Below, piece after piece: positions 6,197 through 12,506 of a DNA stretch of 33,295 bases (positions are counted from its first letter, which is position 1; the number at the start of each line of letters is the position of its first letter). A program made the position numbers and the translations under genes. Below the pieces are notes generated by a model that was not told where the DNA came from, searched no databases, and worked only from the letters and a program-made list of their open reading frames with translations. Where the stretch lies: IMG/VR virus record IMGVR_UViG_3300020121_000025, positions 1-33,295 of that record. One strand, 5' to 3'. The DNA comes from a virus.

Positions 6197-6454
6197 TCAG
6201 TTGCCGTCTCGCCTCTTACCTCCCGGCGCAGGCGGTTCAACTCTCGCCCTAAGAATGGCGAGCCTTTTATTGACGATCGCGAGCTCCTCGCGGGCTTGCT
6301 TTTCTTCCTCATTCCTCTTGCGGCTGCGTTCGTCGTTCTCGCGACTGCATTCATCTATGCGGCGTTCGTTGCGTAGCCGGTTGAGAATAAGCGCGGCGTG
6401 AAAGCCGATGCTTTGGAATGCCATTTGTCCCACGAACTGAAGGTGTTGCGTCAT
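6197..6454 (-). CDS. Possible coiled-coil protein (strand uncertain)
   Basis: The minus-strand frame encodes 85 aa: a hydrophobic N-terminus (MTQHLQFVGQMAFQSIGFHA) and a long charged coiled coil (RLRNERRIDECSREN, then EEEKQAREELAIVNKRLAILRARV). No ribosome site is evident. Against it, the plus strand carries a 92-codon frame, 6098-6376, with a good GGAGGG site and a C-terminal hydrophobic helix. Antisense of a Glu/Arg-rich helix automatically reads as Leu/Phe/Ala, so one of the two is an artefact. I prefer the minus strand because the 5700-5960 gene has the same direction and because the palindromes at 6471-6517 would then lie in a divergent promoter region. The 237 bases between the two minus-strand genes hold nothing else convincing. 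Confidence 0.4.
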   Translation of the reverse strand: MTQHLQFVGQMAFQSIGFHAALILNRLRNERRIDECSRENDERSRKRNEEEKQAREELAIVNKRLAILRARVEPPAPGGKRRDGN

Positions 6455-6470
6455 GGGTGAGAAGATGAAC

Positions 6471-6517
6471 CCCAAACGTTGGGAGGCCAACGTGAACACT
6501 CCCAAAAGGCTTGGGAG
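6471..6517. promoter_or_regulatory. Twin CCCAA/TTGGG palindromes, one covering a ribosome site
   Basis: Two related inverted repeats lie just before the gene at 6526. The first is CCCAA-ACG-TTGGG (6471-6483). The second is CTCCCAA-AAGGC-TTGGGAG (6499-6517). Both are followed by the bases AGG or GG, so the unit CCCAA-N(3 or 5)-TTGGGAGG occurs twice, 28 bases apart. In RNA the second forms a 7-bp hairpin whose 3' arm contains the GGGAGG ribosome site of the downstream gene. It may be a protein operator, a translational switch, or both. A 26-codon frame (6453-6533) spans the region and overlaps the downstream start, but I do not count it as a gene. Confidence 0.5.
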
Positions 6518-6525
6518 GATCGAAA

Positions 6526-6864
6526 ATGTCTGATGCCGCGTTGATGCTCCGTGAGTTGTCCTACCCGTGGGAGCCGGGCGAGAAGATCAAGAGCGTGATC
6601 GATCGGACCTCGCGCATGTGCCGACTGAGTTACTGGCGCGCGTTCGACATCTGGTATCGCAAGGCCCGCCGCGTCGAGGACTACGAGATTGCCCAGATCG
6701 CGGAAGCCCTCCGCATCAAAAATGAAAAGGCGGCGCGGAATGAACTCCATGAACTCAAGCTCCGGCTTGCCAGGCTCGAAGCCTCCCTTTCTTCGGGAGA
6801 TCAGGACTTCCATCGCCCGTCGATTGATTTCGCTCGGGACGCTATGCGCAAGGCTGGCCGTTGA
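6526..6864 (+). CDS. Unknown helical protein, possible DNA-binding
   Basis: This 112-aa protein is not recognised. It is helical and basic. Residues about 15-55 (KIKSVIDRTSRMCRLSY, then WRAFDIWYRKARRVEDYEIAQIAEAL) could hold an HTH-like unit, followed by a coiled coil (ARNELHELKLRLARLEASL) and a basic tail. The start at 6526 has an ideal GGGAGG site seven bases upstream, which lies in a hairpin arm. The frame is open to 6511, but the ATG at 6526 is clearly better. The 118 bases after it, up to 6983, hold no gene that I can see. Confidence 0.75.
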   Translation: MSDAALMLRELSYPWEPGEKIKSVIDRTSRMCRLSYWRAFDIWYRKARRVEDYEIAQIAEALRIKNEKAARNELHELKLRLARLEASLSSGDQDFHRPSIDFARDAMRKAGR

Positions 6865-6982
6865 GATCGCACCCTGGATCGACGATGACCCACGATAGCT
6901 TCACCCACATTCACGATTCAGATCCACCACAAGGTTGAATAGCCCGCCAGCATCACCAACGCTGGCAAGTAAGGAGCAGGGG

Positions 6983-7453
6983 ATGACAGCCGGAATAGTG
7001 ACGAACTATTGGCGCAAGGAAGACATTGATCTTTTGAAGCGCCTTGTGGACGCAGACGTGCCGAACGCCGATATTTGCGAGCGGCTAGGGCGCTCTTTGC
7101 TATCGGTAAAGGCCAAGATAGCCCGCCTCAGGATGCCTGCCAGGCGCCGAACAAATCGGTCGTCGTGGTCGTCGGAATCCTCAAAGCATCTATTGATGCT
7201 GCGCGATGAAATGGGGCTAGGCTGGACTGAGATCGGCAAGCGGTTGAACCGCGCGGGCTCCAGTTGCCATACCCACTATTATATCCTCAAGAACCCGACA
7301 GTCCCGCACGTTGTAATGCAGCGCGCGCCGGTATGCTCTGAGACAGTTGAGGAATGGCGCCGCCGGCAATCGCTCTCGCCGGAGACGATAACTGCGGCAT
7401 TCTTCGGCGACCCCCTGCCTGGTTATTCCGCCCTTGACAGGAGGGCATCATGA
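6983..7453 (+). CDS. Protein with two SANT/Myb-like DNA-binding repeats
   Basis: A 156-aa protein with two tandem SANT/Myb-like three-helix units. The first, about residues 8-52, is NYWRKEDIDLLKRLVDADVP with ICERLGRSLLSVKAKIARL. The second, about residues 57-101, is SSWSSESSKHLLMLRDEMG with WTEIGKRLNRAGSSCHTHYYIL. Regular W, L and an IA-RL core mark both. Such repeats in phage proteins bind DNA as small regulators; a GcrA-like role is possible because alphaproteobacterial GcrA has the same kind of fold. The start at 6983 follows AAGGAG. The gene overlaps the next one by ATGA. Confidence 0.8.
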   Translation: MTAGIVTNYWRKEDIDLLKRLVDADVPNADICERLGRSLLSVKAKIARLRMPARRRTNRSSWSSESSKHLLMLRDEMGLGWTEIGKRLNRAGSSCHTHYYILKNPTVPHVVMQRAPVCSETVEEWRRRQSLSPETITAAFFGDPLPGYSALDRRAS

Positions 7454-7629
7454 CCCCGCTCCACGTCATGATCCGCAGGATGCAGAGGCTTCCGGTCAAG
7501 CATCGCATTGCTCACATCAAGTCACTATTGCTGGTTGAGAAACCGTATAGCCAGCGGCGCTGCGAGCTCGAAGATTTGCTTCAGGTCGAGGTGCTGAGGC
7601 AGTTGCGCAAAGAGATCCGCGCAGCATGA
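7450..7629 (+). CDS. Small basic helical protein (59 aa)
   Basis: A 59-aa product not recognised from any family: MTPLHVMIRRMQRLPVK, a middle IAHIKSLLLVEKPYSQRR and an amphipathic C-terminal helix (LEDLLQVEVLRQLRKE). Both ends overlap their neighbours by ATGA (7450-7453 with the SANT protein, 7626-7629 with rusA), which strongly supports translation. Its position just before rusA suggests an accessory of DNA metabolism, which is inference. Confidence 0.75.
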   Translation: MTPLHVMIRRMQRLPVKHRIAHIKSLLLVEKPYSQRRCELEDLLQVEVLRQLRKEIRAA

Positions 7630-8048
7630 TCCTTCTCCATCTGCCTTGGCCGCCAAGCGTCAACAGTGCGAATAACTTTGGCCGCAAGGGCTATTTCCCG
7701 AGCAAGGAAAAACAGGCGTTCGTGCGCGATGCAAATGCCCTTTTCCTGACCCAGAAACGGGCGCTGAACGGCCAGAAGATCATGGGGCCGTTCACGTACC
7801 ACCTGACGCTCAACCGCGCCCTGCGGCATCCGCTGGCCGATGGGGACAATAGGGGAAAGTACCCGCTCGATTGCGCCCAGAAGTTTGGCCTGATCGAGAA
7901 CGACAAACTCGCGGAAGGCGGATCCTGGTCGTGGGGCGAATGCGAGCACGGCGCCATGCTGAGTATCCATCCAGTAACTGTTGCGTCTGCGTCATCCGAA
8001 ACACAGCAGGGGAACGAAAATGGAAGCGGGAAGCAACAGCCAGCTTAA
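7626..8048 (+). CDS. rusA: RusA-like Holliday-junction resolvase
   Basis: RusA is a small dimeric nuclease that resolves four-way DNA junctions made by recombination or replication. The 140-aa protein has the family N-terminus LHLPWPPSVNSANNF (first strand and the P-S-x-N turn). It also has the acidic metal-binding region ADGDNRGKYPLDCAQKFGLIENDK, which matches the D-x-DN-x3-K-x2-LD pattern with the final D one residue further on. The C-terminal 20 residues after IHPVTV are polar and overlap the start of gapR in another frame. It works with the recombination genes of the leftward arm. Confidence 0.88.
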   Translation: MILLHLPWPPSVNSANNFGRKGYFPSKEKQAFVRDANALFLTQKRALNGQKIMGPFTYHLTLNRALRHPLADGDNRGKYPLDCAQKFGLIENDKLAEGGSWSWGECEHGAMLSIHPVTVASASSETQQGNENGSGKQQPA

Positions 8049-8256
8049 ATCGCTGGTTGAGCGCATAAACAAGCTGATGGATGATCGCGATGAGGTATCG
8101 TCGGACATCCGCGACGTATTCTCCGAGGCAAAATCTGTCGGATATGATCTACCGGCATTACGCGCAATTATCAAAGCCCAACGTGAAGATGCAGAGAAGC
8201 GCCGCAACCGCGAGGCGATGATCGATCTTTATAGCAGCGAGCTGGGGATCGAATAG
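8020..8256 (+). CDS. gapR: GapR-like nucleoid-associated protein (DUF2312)
   Basis: GapR is an alphaproteobacterial DNA-binding protein that clamps overtwisted DNA ahead of replication and transcription forks. The 78-aa product follows the family pattern: LKSLVERINKLMDDRDEVSSD (first helix), IRDVFSEAKSVGYDLPALRAIIK (second, best conserved) and DAEKRRNREAMIDLYSSELG (C-terminal helix). The start at 8020 was chosen because an AGGGGA site precedes it and the family begins near this point. The gene overlaps rusA by 29 bases and precedes the replication initiator by two bases, which suggests a role in phage DNA replication or topology. Confidence 0.92.
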   Translation: MEAGSNSQLKSLVERINKLMDDRDEVSSDIRDVFSEAKSVGYDLPALRAIIKAQREDAEKRRNREAMIDLYSSELGIE

Positions 8257-8258
8257 CT

Positions 8259-9098
8259 GTGGCGCGAATCCGGTCTATCAAGCCTGAGTTCTGGACATCT
8301 GAACAGGTCATGGAATGTTCGCCGAATGCTCGGCTAATGTTCATTGGCATGTGGAATTTTGCCGACGATTGCGGCCGGCTGCCGTGCTCACCAAAAACCA
8401 TAAAGGCGCAGATTTTTCCGAGCGACGACATAGCGCTCGATTCCATTCGCGGAATGATCAACGAACTATCATCGAATGGTCTGCTATTGATCTATTCGAT
8501 TGAAGATAAAGACTTTTTGCAGATAACGGGCTGGTCTCACCAGCGCATCGACAAGCCCCAACCTGCGAAGTATCCAGCTCCGTTCTTCGATGAGTCCGAT
8601 ATCATTCCACGAACGCTCCCGCCTGATAGGATAGGAGAGGATAAGAAGGGAAAGGAAAAGATCATTCGTGCGGCTTCGCCTTCGAGTGAGGACTTTGAGG
8701 AGTTTAAGCGGGACTATCCTAAGCGGGCAGGAAACTACGGCTGGAAGGCTGCCGAGAGAAAATATCTCGCGCTGGTCAAGACCGGCGTATCCCCGAAAGC
8801 GATCAGCCTGGCCGTCAAGCGCCATGCCGAGGAGATGCGAAAGCTCAAACGGATCGGGACGGAGTTCGTTCCAATGCCGGCGAGCTGGCTTGGTGCTGAG
8901 GATTTCGTTTTCGTGGCGGTCAACTCGTTCAACGACGAGCCTAAGCCGGTCGATTGGGAGAATATTGTTTCGTTCTACGCGCGTACTCGACACTGGTCCC
9001 GAGAGGCTGGGCCAGATCCGGAATCGCCGGCCTGTCGCGCGCCGGCTGAAATCTTGTTGAAGCACGGCATTCAACCCACGGGGGCATCACATGGCTGA
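8259..9098 (+). CDS. Phage replication initiator / replisome organiser
   Basis: A 279-aa protein starting with GTG. The N-terminus MARIRSIKPEFWTSEQVMECSPNARL is the hallmark of a large phage family with a winged-helix DNA-binding domain (to about residue 95). A charged linker follows, DRIGEDKKGKEKIIR. The second domain (about 140-215) has the DnaT/DnaD-type pattern FKRDYPKRAGNYGWKAAERKY, then GVSPKAISLAVKRHAEE, and MPASWLG. Such proteins bind the phage origin and recruit the host helicase. No phage helicase or polymerase is visible, so host enzymes are needed. The origin itself was not identified; it is often inside this gene. Confidence 0.82.
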   Translation: MARIRSIKPEFWTSEQVMECSPNARLMFIGMWNFADDCGRLPCSPKTIKAQIFPSDDIALDSIRGMINELSSNGLLLIYSIEDKDFLQITGWSHQRIDKPQPAKYPAPFFDESDIIPRTLPPDRIGEDKKGKEKIIRAASPSSEDFEEFKRDYPKRAGNYGWKAAERKYLALVKTGVSPKAISLAVKRHAEEMRKLKRIGTEFVPMPASWLGAEDFVFVAVNSFNDEPKPVDWENIVSFYARTRHWSREAGPDPESPACRAPAEILLKHGIQPTGASHG

Positions 9099-9294
9099 GA
9101 CGATTCTGACACCACGACAACGGCAGGTTTGCGATTTGGTTTGCCGAGGCCTCACTAATAAGCAAATCGGTAGGCAACTCGGCATCAGTCACCGCACGGT
9201 CGAGGATCACCGGGAAGAAATCTTCAGGGCGTTCGATGTGCATAACGCGGTTGGTCTGATCTTCAAGGTGATGGAGGCCCGCGTTGTCGCTTAA
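9091..9294 (+). CDS. Stand-alone LuxR/GerE-type HTH regulator
   Basis: The 67-aa protein is a complete LuxR-type (GerE) DNA-binding domain and nothing else: LTPRQRQVCDLVCRGLTNKQIGRQLGISHRTVEDHREEIFRA can be followed in blocks as the four helices, with the I-x-HRTVE-H recognition helix intact. It has no receiver or ligand domain, so its activity must depend on its amount or on a partner. Its place after the replication gene and before the late genes fits a role in the early-to-late switch. It overlaps the genes on both sides. Confidence 0.88.
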   Translation: MAETILTPRQRQVCDLVCRGLTNKQIGRQLGISHRTVEDHREEIFRAFDVHNAVGLIFKVMEARVVA

Positions 9295-9787
9295 TTATGG
9301 TCCGACTGCCGAGCGCCTCGCCAAGGCCGCTGGAGACTTCGTGGTAGGCGACGACAAGCAGGGCACCAAGGTCTATCATTTTCTCGATACCCCTCTGGCT
9401 CGCTTCTACAAGCGTTTGGGGGCGGAAGATAAATCAGATGCCGCAACTGATCAAATCCGACATGAGTTCGTTGCGCTGATGAAGTACCGAGACCATTGGT
9501 ATTATTCCGGCCTTGAGGCGCGCGTGGGCGGGATCGACATGGACCGTGTGCAGACTTCGGCTGGTGCATTGTTGGGCGGGGAAAGGCAAGCCCATCACAT
9601 GCACGTTTACAAAAATGCCGTGGCAATGCTGGGCATGTGGCCATCGCATGTTGTGGAGCATATCGTTTGCCTAGACCGGCCGATATCGCAGTGCTCAGCT
9701 TTTGGTATCGCGATCAGCCCGCACATCTTCCGCAAGATGCTTCGAGATTCCGCGAGGCGCTTGGTCGAGTTTTGGAAGATCGCATGA
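9284..9787 (+). CDS. Unknown protein, possible late-gene regulator
   Basis: A 167-aa protein beginning at a TTG (9284) with a GGAGG site six bases upstream; no ATG gives a better fit. The N-terminal half is unremarkable. The C-terminal half, from ALMKYRDHWYYSGLEARVG, is helical and reads like a sigma-like or DUF6456-type layout: VYKNAVAMLGMWPSHVVEHIVCLDRP, then SPHIFRKMLRDSARRLVEFW. A role like the Q antiterminator is suggested by its location at the end of the early region, but this is inference with weak support. Confidence 0.6.
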   Translation: MSLNYGPTAERLAKAAGDFVVGDDKQGTKVYHFLDTPLARFYKRLGAEDKSDAATDQIRHEFVALMKYRDHWYYSGLEARVGGIDMDRVQTSAGALLGGERQAHHMHVYKNAVAMLGMWPSHVVEHIVCLDRPISQCSAFGIAISPHIFRKMLRDSARRLVEFWKIA

Positions 9788-9995
9788 CACCGTGTTCCAC
9801 CGGATTCCAACCCTTTAACGAATCATCTATACGCGAGATCAGCATCCGAAATTACGCCCGCATGGAGAAATCCAGAGCGGGCGTTTCCATTTCGGGCGGC
9901 CTGAGCAAACCGTCGTGCTGCTCCCCCTGCTGATGCGCCCTTTAGGTGCGCCGAGCCGACCCAGCCAGCGCCGCCCGAAACCCACAGGACCGAAC
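9784..9995 (+). other. Interval without a convincing gene; low-quality 49-codon frame
   Basis: This 200-base stretch separates the early genes from a cluster of mini-genes. A 49-codon frame (9784-9933) starts with ATGA overlap but encodes a serine- and cysteine-rich sequence ending in CCSPC, which I do not trust. A GCCCGC/GCGGGC inverted repeat (about 9856-9882) has a loop too long for a standard terminator. A regulatory region for late transcription could be here, but I see no clear promoter. Confidence 0.3.
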
Positions 9996-10097
9996 ATGAC
10001 CAAGAAGCAGCGCAAGATGCTTGTCCGGATGATCGTCAAGGGCGAAGCCATGATTGCCAAGATCGATGGCAAACTCATTCCGGTTTCTAAAATCTGA
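9996..10097 (+). CDS. Small basic protein (33 aa)
   Basis: A 33-aa product starting MTKKQRKMLVRMIVKGEAMI, with an AGGA site six to seven bases before the ATG at 9996. It is strongly basic and amphipathic. Its stop overlaps the start of the next mini-gene (TGATG). It is the first of six tiny overlapping genes leading to the terminase. Function unknown. Confidence 0.55.
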   Translation: MTKKQRKMLVRMIVKGEAMIAKIDGKLIPVSKI

Positions 10098-10210
10098 TGG
10101 TGAGTGTGATCGGCGTCATATCCGTTGGGCTGTGTATCCTCGGGGCGCTGGCGATCATCTACCTGATTTTGCTGCTGACCGTATTCAACCCGTTCCGGAG
10201 CGGTCACTGA
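10097..10210 (+). CDS. Tiny single-span membrane protein (37 aa)
   Basis: A 37-aa product that is almost one hydrophobic helix: MVSVIGVISVGLCILGALAI, then IYLILLLTVF and a short basic tail (NPFRSGH). Both ends overlap neighbouring genes (TGATG at 10095-10099, TGATG at 10208-10212), supporting translation. It is an inner-membrane peptide of unknown role. Confidence 0.6.
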   Translation: MVSVIGVISVGLCILGALAIIYLILLLTVFNPFRSGH

Positions 10211-10371
10211 TGGGCGATCTTGTCCACATGCGCGATTTCAAGCGCAAAGAGGAACGCGAGGCGGCAGACGTTAGGCTTGCCAAGCAGGTGATGGGGCTTG
10301 ATACCGCGCCTTGCGAATTGCCGCAGGCATGGCCTGATTTCAATCATCAGCCTGAGAAAGACCCCGCATGA
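10210..10371 (+). CDS. Unknown small protein (53 aa)
   Basis: A 53-aa charged product, starting MGDLVHMRDFKRKEEREAAD, with a helical N-terminal half and a proline-rich end (PQAWPDFNHQPEKDPA). Coupled to the membrane peptide upstream (TGATG) and to the 61-aa gene downstream (ATGA). Not recognised. Confidence 0.65.
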   Translation: MGDLVHMRDFKRKEEREAADVRLAKQVMGLDTAPCELPQAWPDFNHQPEKDPA

Positions 10372-10553
10372 CCATGGGCGTCTTCGACTTCAAGGCAATC
10401 AGGCGCAAGCTCGACTGCCAGGAGCAGAAGGCCGAGTTTGACGAGAAGAACCCGAAGCCTGAGCCGGCAATGAAGATCGTTTGGACGCCTGAATGGGGTT
10501 ATGGAACGCCTGTGCCGTCCAATTGGGAAACATTCATAGGCGTGAAGCTGTGA
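10368..10553 (+). CDS. Unknown small protein (61 aa)
   Basis: A 61-aa product with a charged helix (FDFKAIRRKLDCQEQKAEFD) and a C-terminal part with conserved-looking aromatic residues (IVWTPEWGYGTPVPSNWETF). It overlaps its neighbours by ATGA upstream and TGATG downstream. Not recognised. Confidence 0.65.
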   Translation: MTMGVFDFKAIRRKLDCQEQKAEFDEKNPKPEPAMKIVWTPEWGYGTPVPSNWETFIGVKL

Positions 10554-10651
10554 TGATCTCTTGCTCGCATTGGGGAATGTTCTTCGTTCCCGTCAATTCA
10601 GGTGCAGCCAACTGCATGTACCAATACCTCAATTTCGGAGAGCTTTCATGA
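10553..10651 (+). CDS. Unknown mini-protein (32 aa)
   Basis: A 32-codon frame (MISCSHWGMFFVPVNSGAAN, ending YLNFGELS) that starts on the stop of the previous gene (TGATG) and ends on the start of the next (ATGA). The exact tiling of two coupled junctions is the only support. It could also be untranslated spacer that carries the GGAGAG ribosome site of the downstream gene. Confidence 0.45.
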   Translation: MISCSHWGMFFVPVNSGAANCMYQYLNFGELS

Positions 10652-10821
10652 GCGAACTAATCCGCCAGCGCAAGCGCTTGGCAATGGGCGAGGGCCTTGT
10701 TGAAATCCCAGGGATCGAGAATCCATTCTGCCAGGTCAAGAGCTCCGACATCCCGCGCGGCGAGATGAAGGACGGCCGGCGCAAGGGATCTGATCAGGAT
10801 CACGATGGGGACAAATACTAG
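10648..10821 (+). CDS. Unknown small protein (57 aa)
   Basis: A 57-aa product: MSELIRQRKRLAMGEGLVE, a central IPGIENPFCQVKSSDIPRGE and a very charged tail (DGRRKGSDQDHDGDKY). The ATG at 10648 has GGAGAG upstream. It lies directly before the terminase block, a place where phages often keep small HNH or packaging helpers. No such motif is visible here. Confidence 0.65.
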   Translation: MSELIRQRKRLAMGEGLVEIPGIENPFCQVKSSDIPRGEMKDGRRKGSDQDHDGDKY

Positions 10822-10835
10822 GACCGTTTCGGTCC
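10821..10835 (+). other. Perfect GGACCG-TTT-CGGTCC hairpin before the terminase genes
   Basis: A 6-bp perfect stem with a three-base loop begins on the last base of the preceding stop codon and ends 19 bases before the small-terminase ATG. There is no T-run after it, so it is not an intrinsic terminator. It may be an mRNA processing or stabilising hairpin, or part of a packaging site. The role is not known. Confidence 0.5.
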
Positions 10836-10854
10836 AAACTAGAGGAATTAGACT

Positions 10855-11127
10855 ATGGCGCTGGGCAGGAAAACCGGCGGAAGGCAGAAGGGGACACCGA
10901 ACAAGCTGACCGGGAATCTGAAGGAACAGATTCTAGAGGCGGCAACGCGAGCTGGCGACGGGGACATTGCGAATTACTTGGCGGTCCAAGCTAGAGTAAA
11001 CCCAGGTCCGTTTATGGCGCTGCTAGGCAAGGTGCTCCCGATGCAGGTGACGGGCGAGGATGGCGGGGCCATCAAGCTTGAGACCATCCAGCGCACGGTC
11101 GTCAGTGCTAAACATACCAACGGCTGA
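10855..11127 (+). CDS. Terminase small subunit (DUF5681-like)
   Basis: The small terminase recognises phage DNA and starts packaging with the large subunit. The 90-aa protein begins MALGRKTGGRQKGTPNKLTG, the basic G-R-x-K-G-T-P-N-K motif typical of DUF5681-type phage proteins, and continues with helices (LKEQILEAATRAGDGDIANY). A C-terminal VLPMQVTGEDG segment completes it. It is short for a terminase small subunit, and the assignment rests on that motif and on its position overlapping the large subunit by 23 bases. An AGAGGAA site precedes the ATG. Confidence 0.75.
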   Translation: MALGRKTGGRQKGTPNKLTGNLKEQILEAATRAGDGDIANYLAVQARVNPGPFMALLGKVLPMQVTGEDGGAIKLETIQRTVVSAKHTNG

Positions 11128-12403
11128 GGTCTTTGTCCCGCTATTGCAGCCAGCCCGATACAAGGGGGCGCATGGCGGTCGAGGCTCCGGCAAATCGCAT
11201 TTCTTTGCGGAGCTGATGGTCGATGATCATTACCGCACTCCTGGCCTTCGCTCGGTTTGTATTCGAGAGCATCAAAAGAGCCTGAAGGATTCGGCCAAGC
11301 GGCTGATCGAAGACAAGATCCAATCATTGGGTCTTGGGTCTCACTTCGAGGTGCAGACTGACCAGATAAAATCGCGTGGTGGCGGCGTTATCCTGTTCCA
11401 GGGTATGCAGGATCACACGGCGGAATCGATCAAGTCGCTGGAAGGTTTTAACCGTGCATGGATCGAAGAAGCGCAGACGCTTAGTGCTCGCAGTCTCTCG
11501 ATGCTGCGTCCTACTATTCGCGCCGAAGGCTCTGAGATCTGGGCCAGTTGGAATCCCAGGCGTAAGGTTGACGCGATTGACGAGTTTCTGCGTGGCGCGC
11601 CACCGGAAGGCTCAATCGTTGTAGAGGCCAACTGGCGGGATAATCCTTGGTTCCCCTCTGTGCTGGAGGCTGAGCGATTACTTGACCTCGAACGGTATCC
11701 CGAGCGCTACGGGCATATCTGGGAAGGCGAGTATGCGAAGGCGTTTGAGGGGGCTTACTTCGCAACGCTATTAAGCAAGGCTCGGCTGGATAAACGCATC
11801 ACGCGGCTTCCTGTCGATCCTATGATGCCAATCCGTGCGTTCTGGGATCTTGGTGGTGCCGGCGCCAAGGCCGATGCGATGGCGATCTGGCTAGTGCAGT
11901 GGATCGATCGCGAGATTTGTGTGGTGGACTACATCGAGGGCGTTGGGCAGACGCTTTCGTATTATGTGAACGAGTTGAGGCGGCGCGGTTATGGCAGCGC
12001 AATATGCTACCTGCCGCATGACGGTGTTGCCACCAACAACATCACCGGCAAGCGTTACGCCGACCATCTGAGCGACGCTGAGTTTGATGTGCATACCGTT
12101 CCAAATCAGGGAGCGGGGGCCGCGATGATGCGGGTTGAGGCTGTCAGGCGCATTCTGCCGCGCTGTGTGTTCGATGAGGCCAAGACGGAATCGGGCAGGG
12201 ATGCCTTGGGCTTCTATCACGAGCGCAAGGACGAGGCGCGGAATGTGGGGCTTGGTCCTGAGCACGATTGGTCGAGCCATGCTGCGGATGCGTTTGGTTT
12301 GATGGCGGTTTGTTACGAGGGCTCGGACAAGGCAATGACGATTGACGGGCTGTTCGACAGTGGATGGTCCGATACTACCCGCTCCAGCATTACGGGGTAC
12401 TGA
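11105..12403 (+). CDS. terL: Terminase large subunit
   Basis: The packaging motor and headful nuclease. From a GTG at 11105 the product is 432 aa. The ATPase has Walker A GGRGSGKS (residues 24-31) and Walker B WIEEAQ (119-124), with the coupling-motif region around ASWNPRR. The C-terminal nuclease domain starts near FWDLGGAGAKADAMAIW and ends with the acidic HDWSSHAADAFGLM block, as in PBSX-type (Terminase_3) enzymes. An ATG at 11060 would add 15 residues of low-complexity Ser/Arg read from inside the small-subunit gene and is less likely. The C-terminus ends RSSITGY, repeated in a neighbouring protein. Confidence 0.95.
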   Translation: MLNIPTAEVFVPLLQPARYKGAHGGRGSGKSHFFAELMVDDHYRTPGLRSVCIREHQKSLKDSAKRLIEDKIQSLGLGSHFEVQTDQIKSRGGGVILFQGMQDHTAESIKSLEGFNRAWIEEAQTLSARSLSMLRPTIRAEGSEIWASWNPRRKVDAIDEFLRGAPPEGSIVVEANWRDNPWFPSVLEAERLLDLERYPERYGHIWEGEYAKAFEGAYFATLLSKARLDKRITRLPVDPMMPIRAFWDLGGAGAKADAMAIWLVQWIDREICVVDYIEGVGQTLSYYVNELRRRGYGSAICYLPHDGVATNNITGKRYADHLSDAEFDVHTVPNQGAGAAMMRVEAVRRILPRCVFDEAKTESGRDALGFYHERKDEARNVGLGPEHDWSSHAADAFGLMAVCYEGSDKAMTIDGLFDSGWSDTTRSSITGY

Positions 12404-12407
12404 TCCA

Positions 12408-12506
12408 ATGTCGTGGGACGAGAAATATTGGATGGGAGTTGGTCTCGCCTTTTTGGGCGGCATGATCCCGGTTCTCGCTGTGCTCTTGAAGGCTTTTGTG
12501 GGCTGA
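12408..12506 (+). CDS. Tiny single-span membrane protein (32 aa)
   Basis: A 32-aa product, MSWDEKYWMGVGLAFLGGMI followed by PVLAVLLKAFVG, consisting of a charged start and one hydrophobic helix. It lies four bases after terL and overlaps the next gene by TGATG. It has no strong ribosome site and may depend on coupling with terL. Role unknown. Confidence 0.55.
   Translation: MSWDEKYWMGVGLAFLGGMIPVLAVLLKAFVG

Noticed and set aside
4966-6354. A 462-codon open frame on the minus strand
   Set aside because: It lies antisense to the well-supported 5011 gene and crosses the 5700-5960 gene in another frame. Its residues are Arg/Ser/Pro-rich and show no domain.
6098-6376. Plus-strand 92-codon frame with a good ribosome site and a C-terminal hydrophobic helix
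   Set aside because: It is the exact antisense of a charged coiled coil on the minus strand. Its first half is not protein-like. I kept the minus-strand reading at low confidence, and this remains a real alternative.
6453-6533. 26-codon frame before the 6526 gene
   Set aside because: It has a weak ribosome site, no recognisable content and no other support. It may be part of a regulatory leader.
9856-9882. GCCCGC...GCGGGC inverted repeat as a terminator
   Set aside because: The loop is about 15 bases and only a short mixed GTTTCC tract follows, unlike the four clear terminators of this element.
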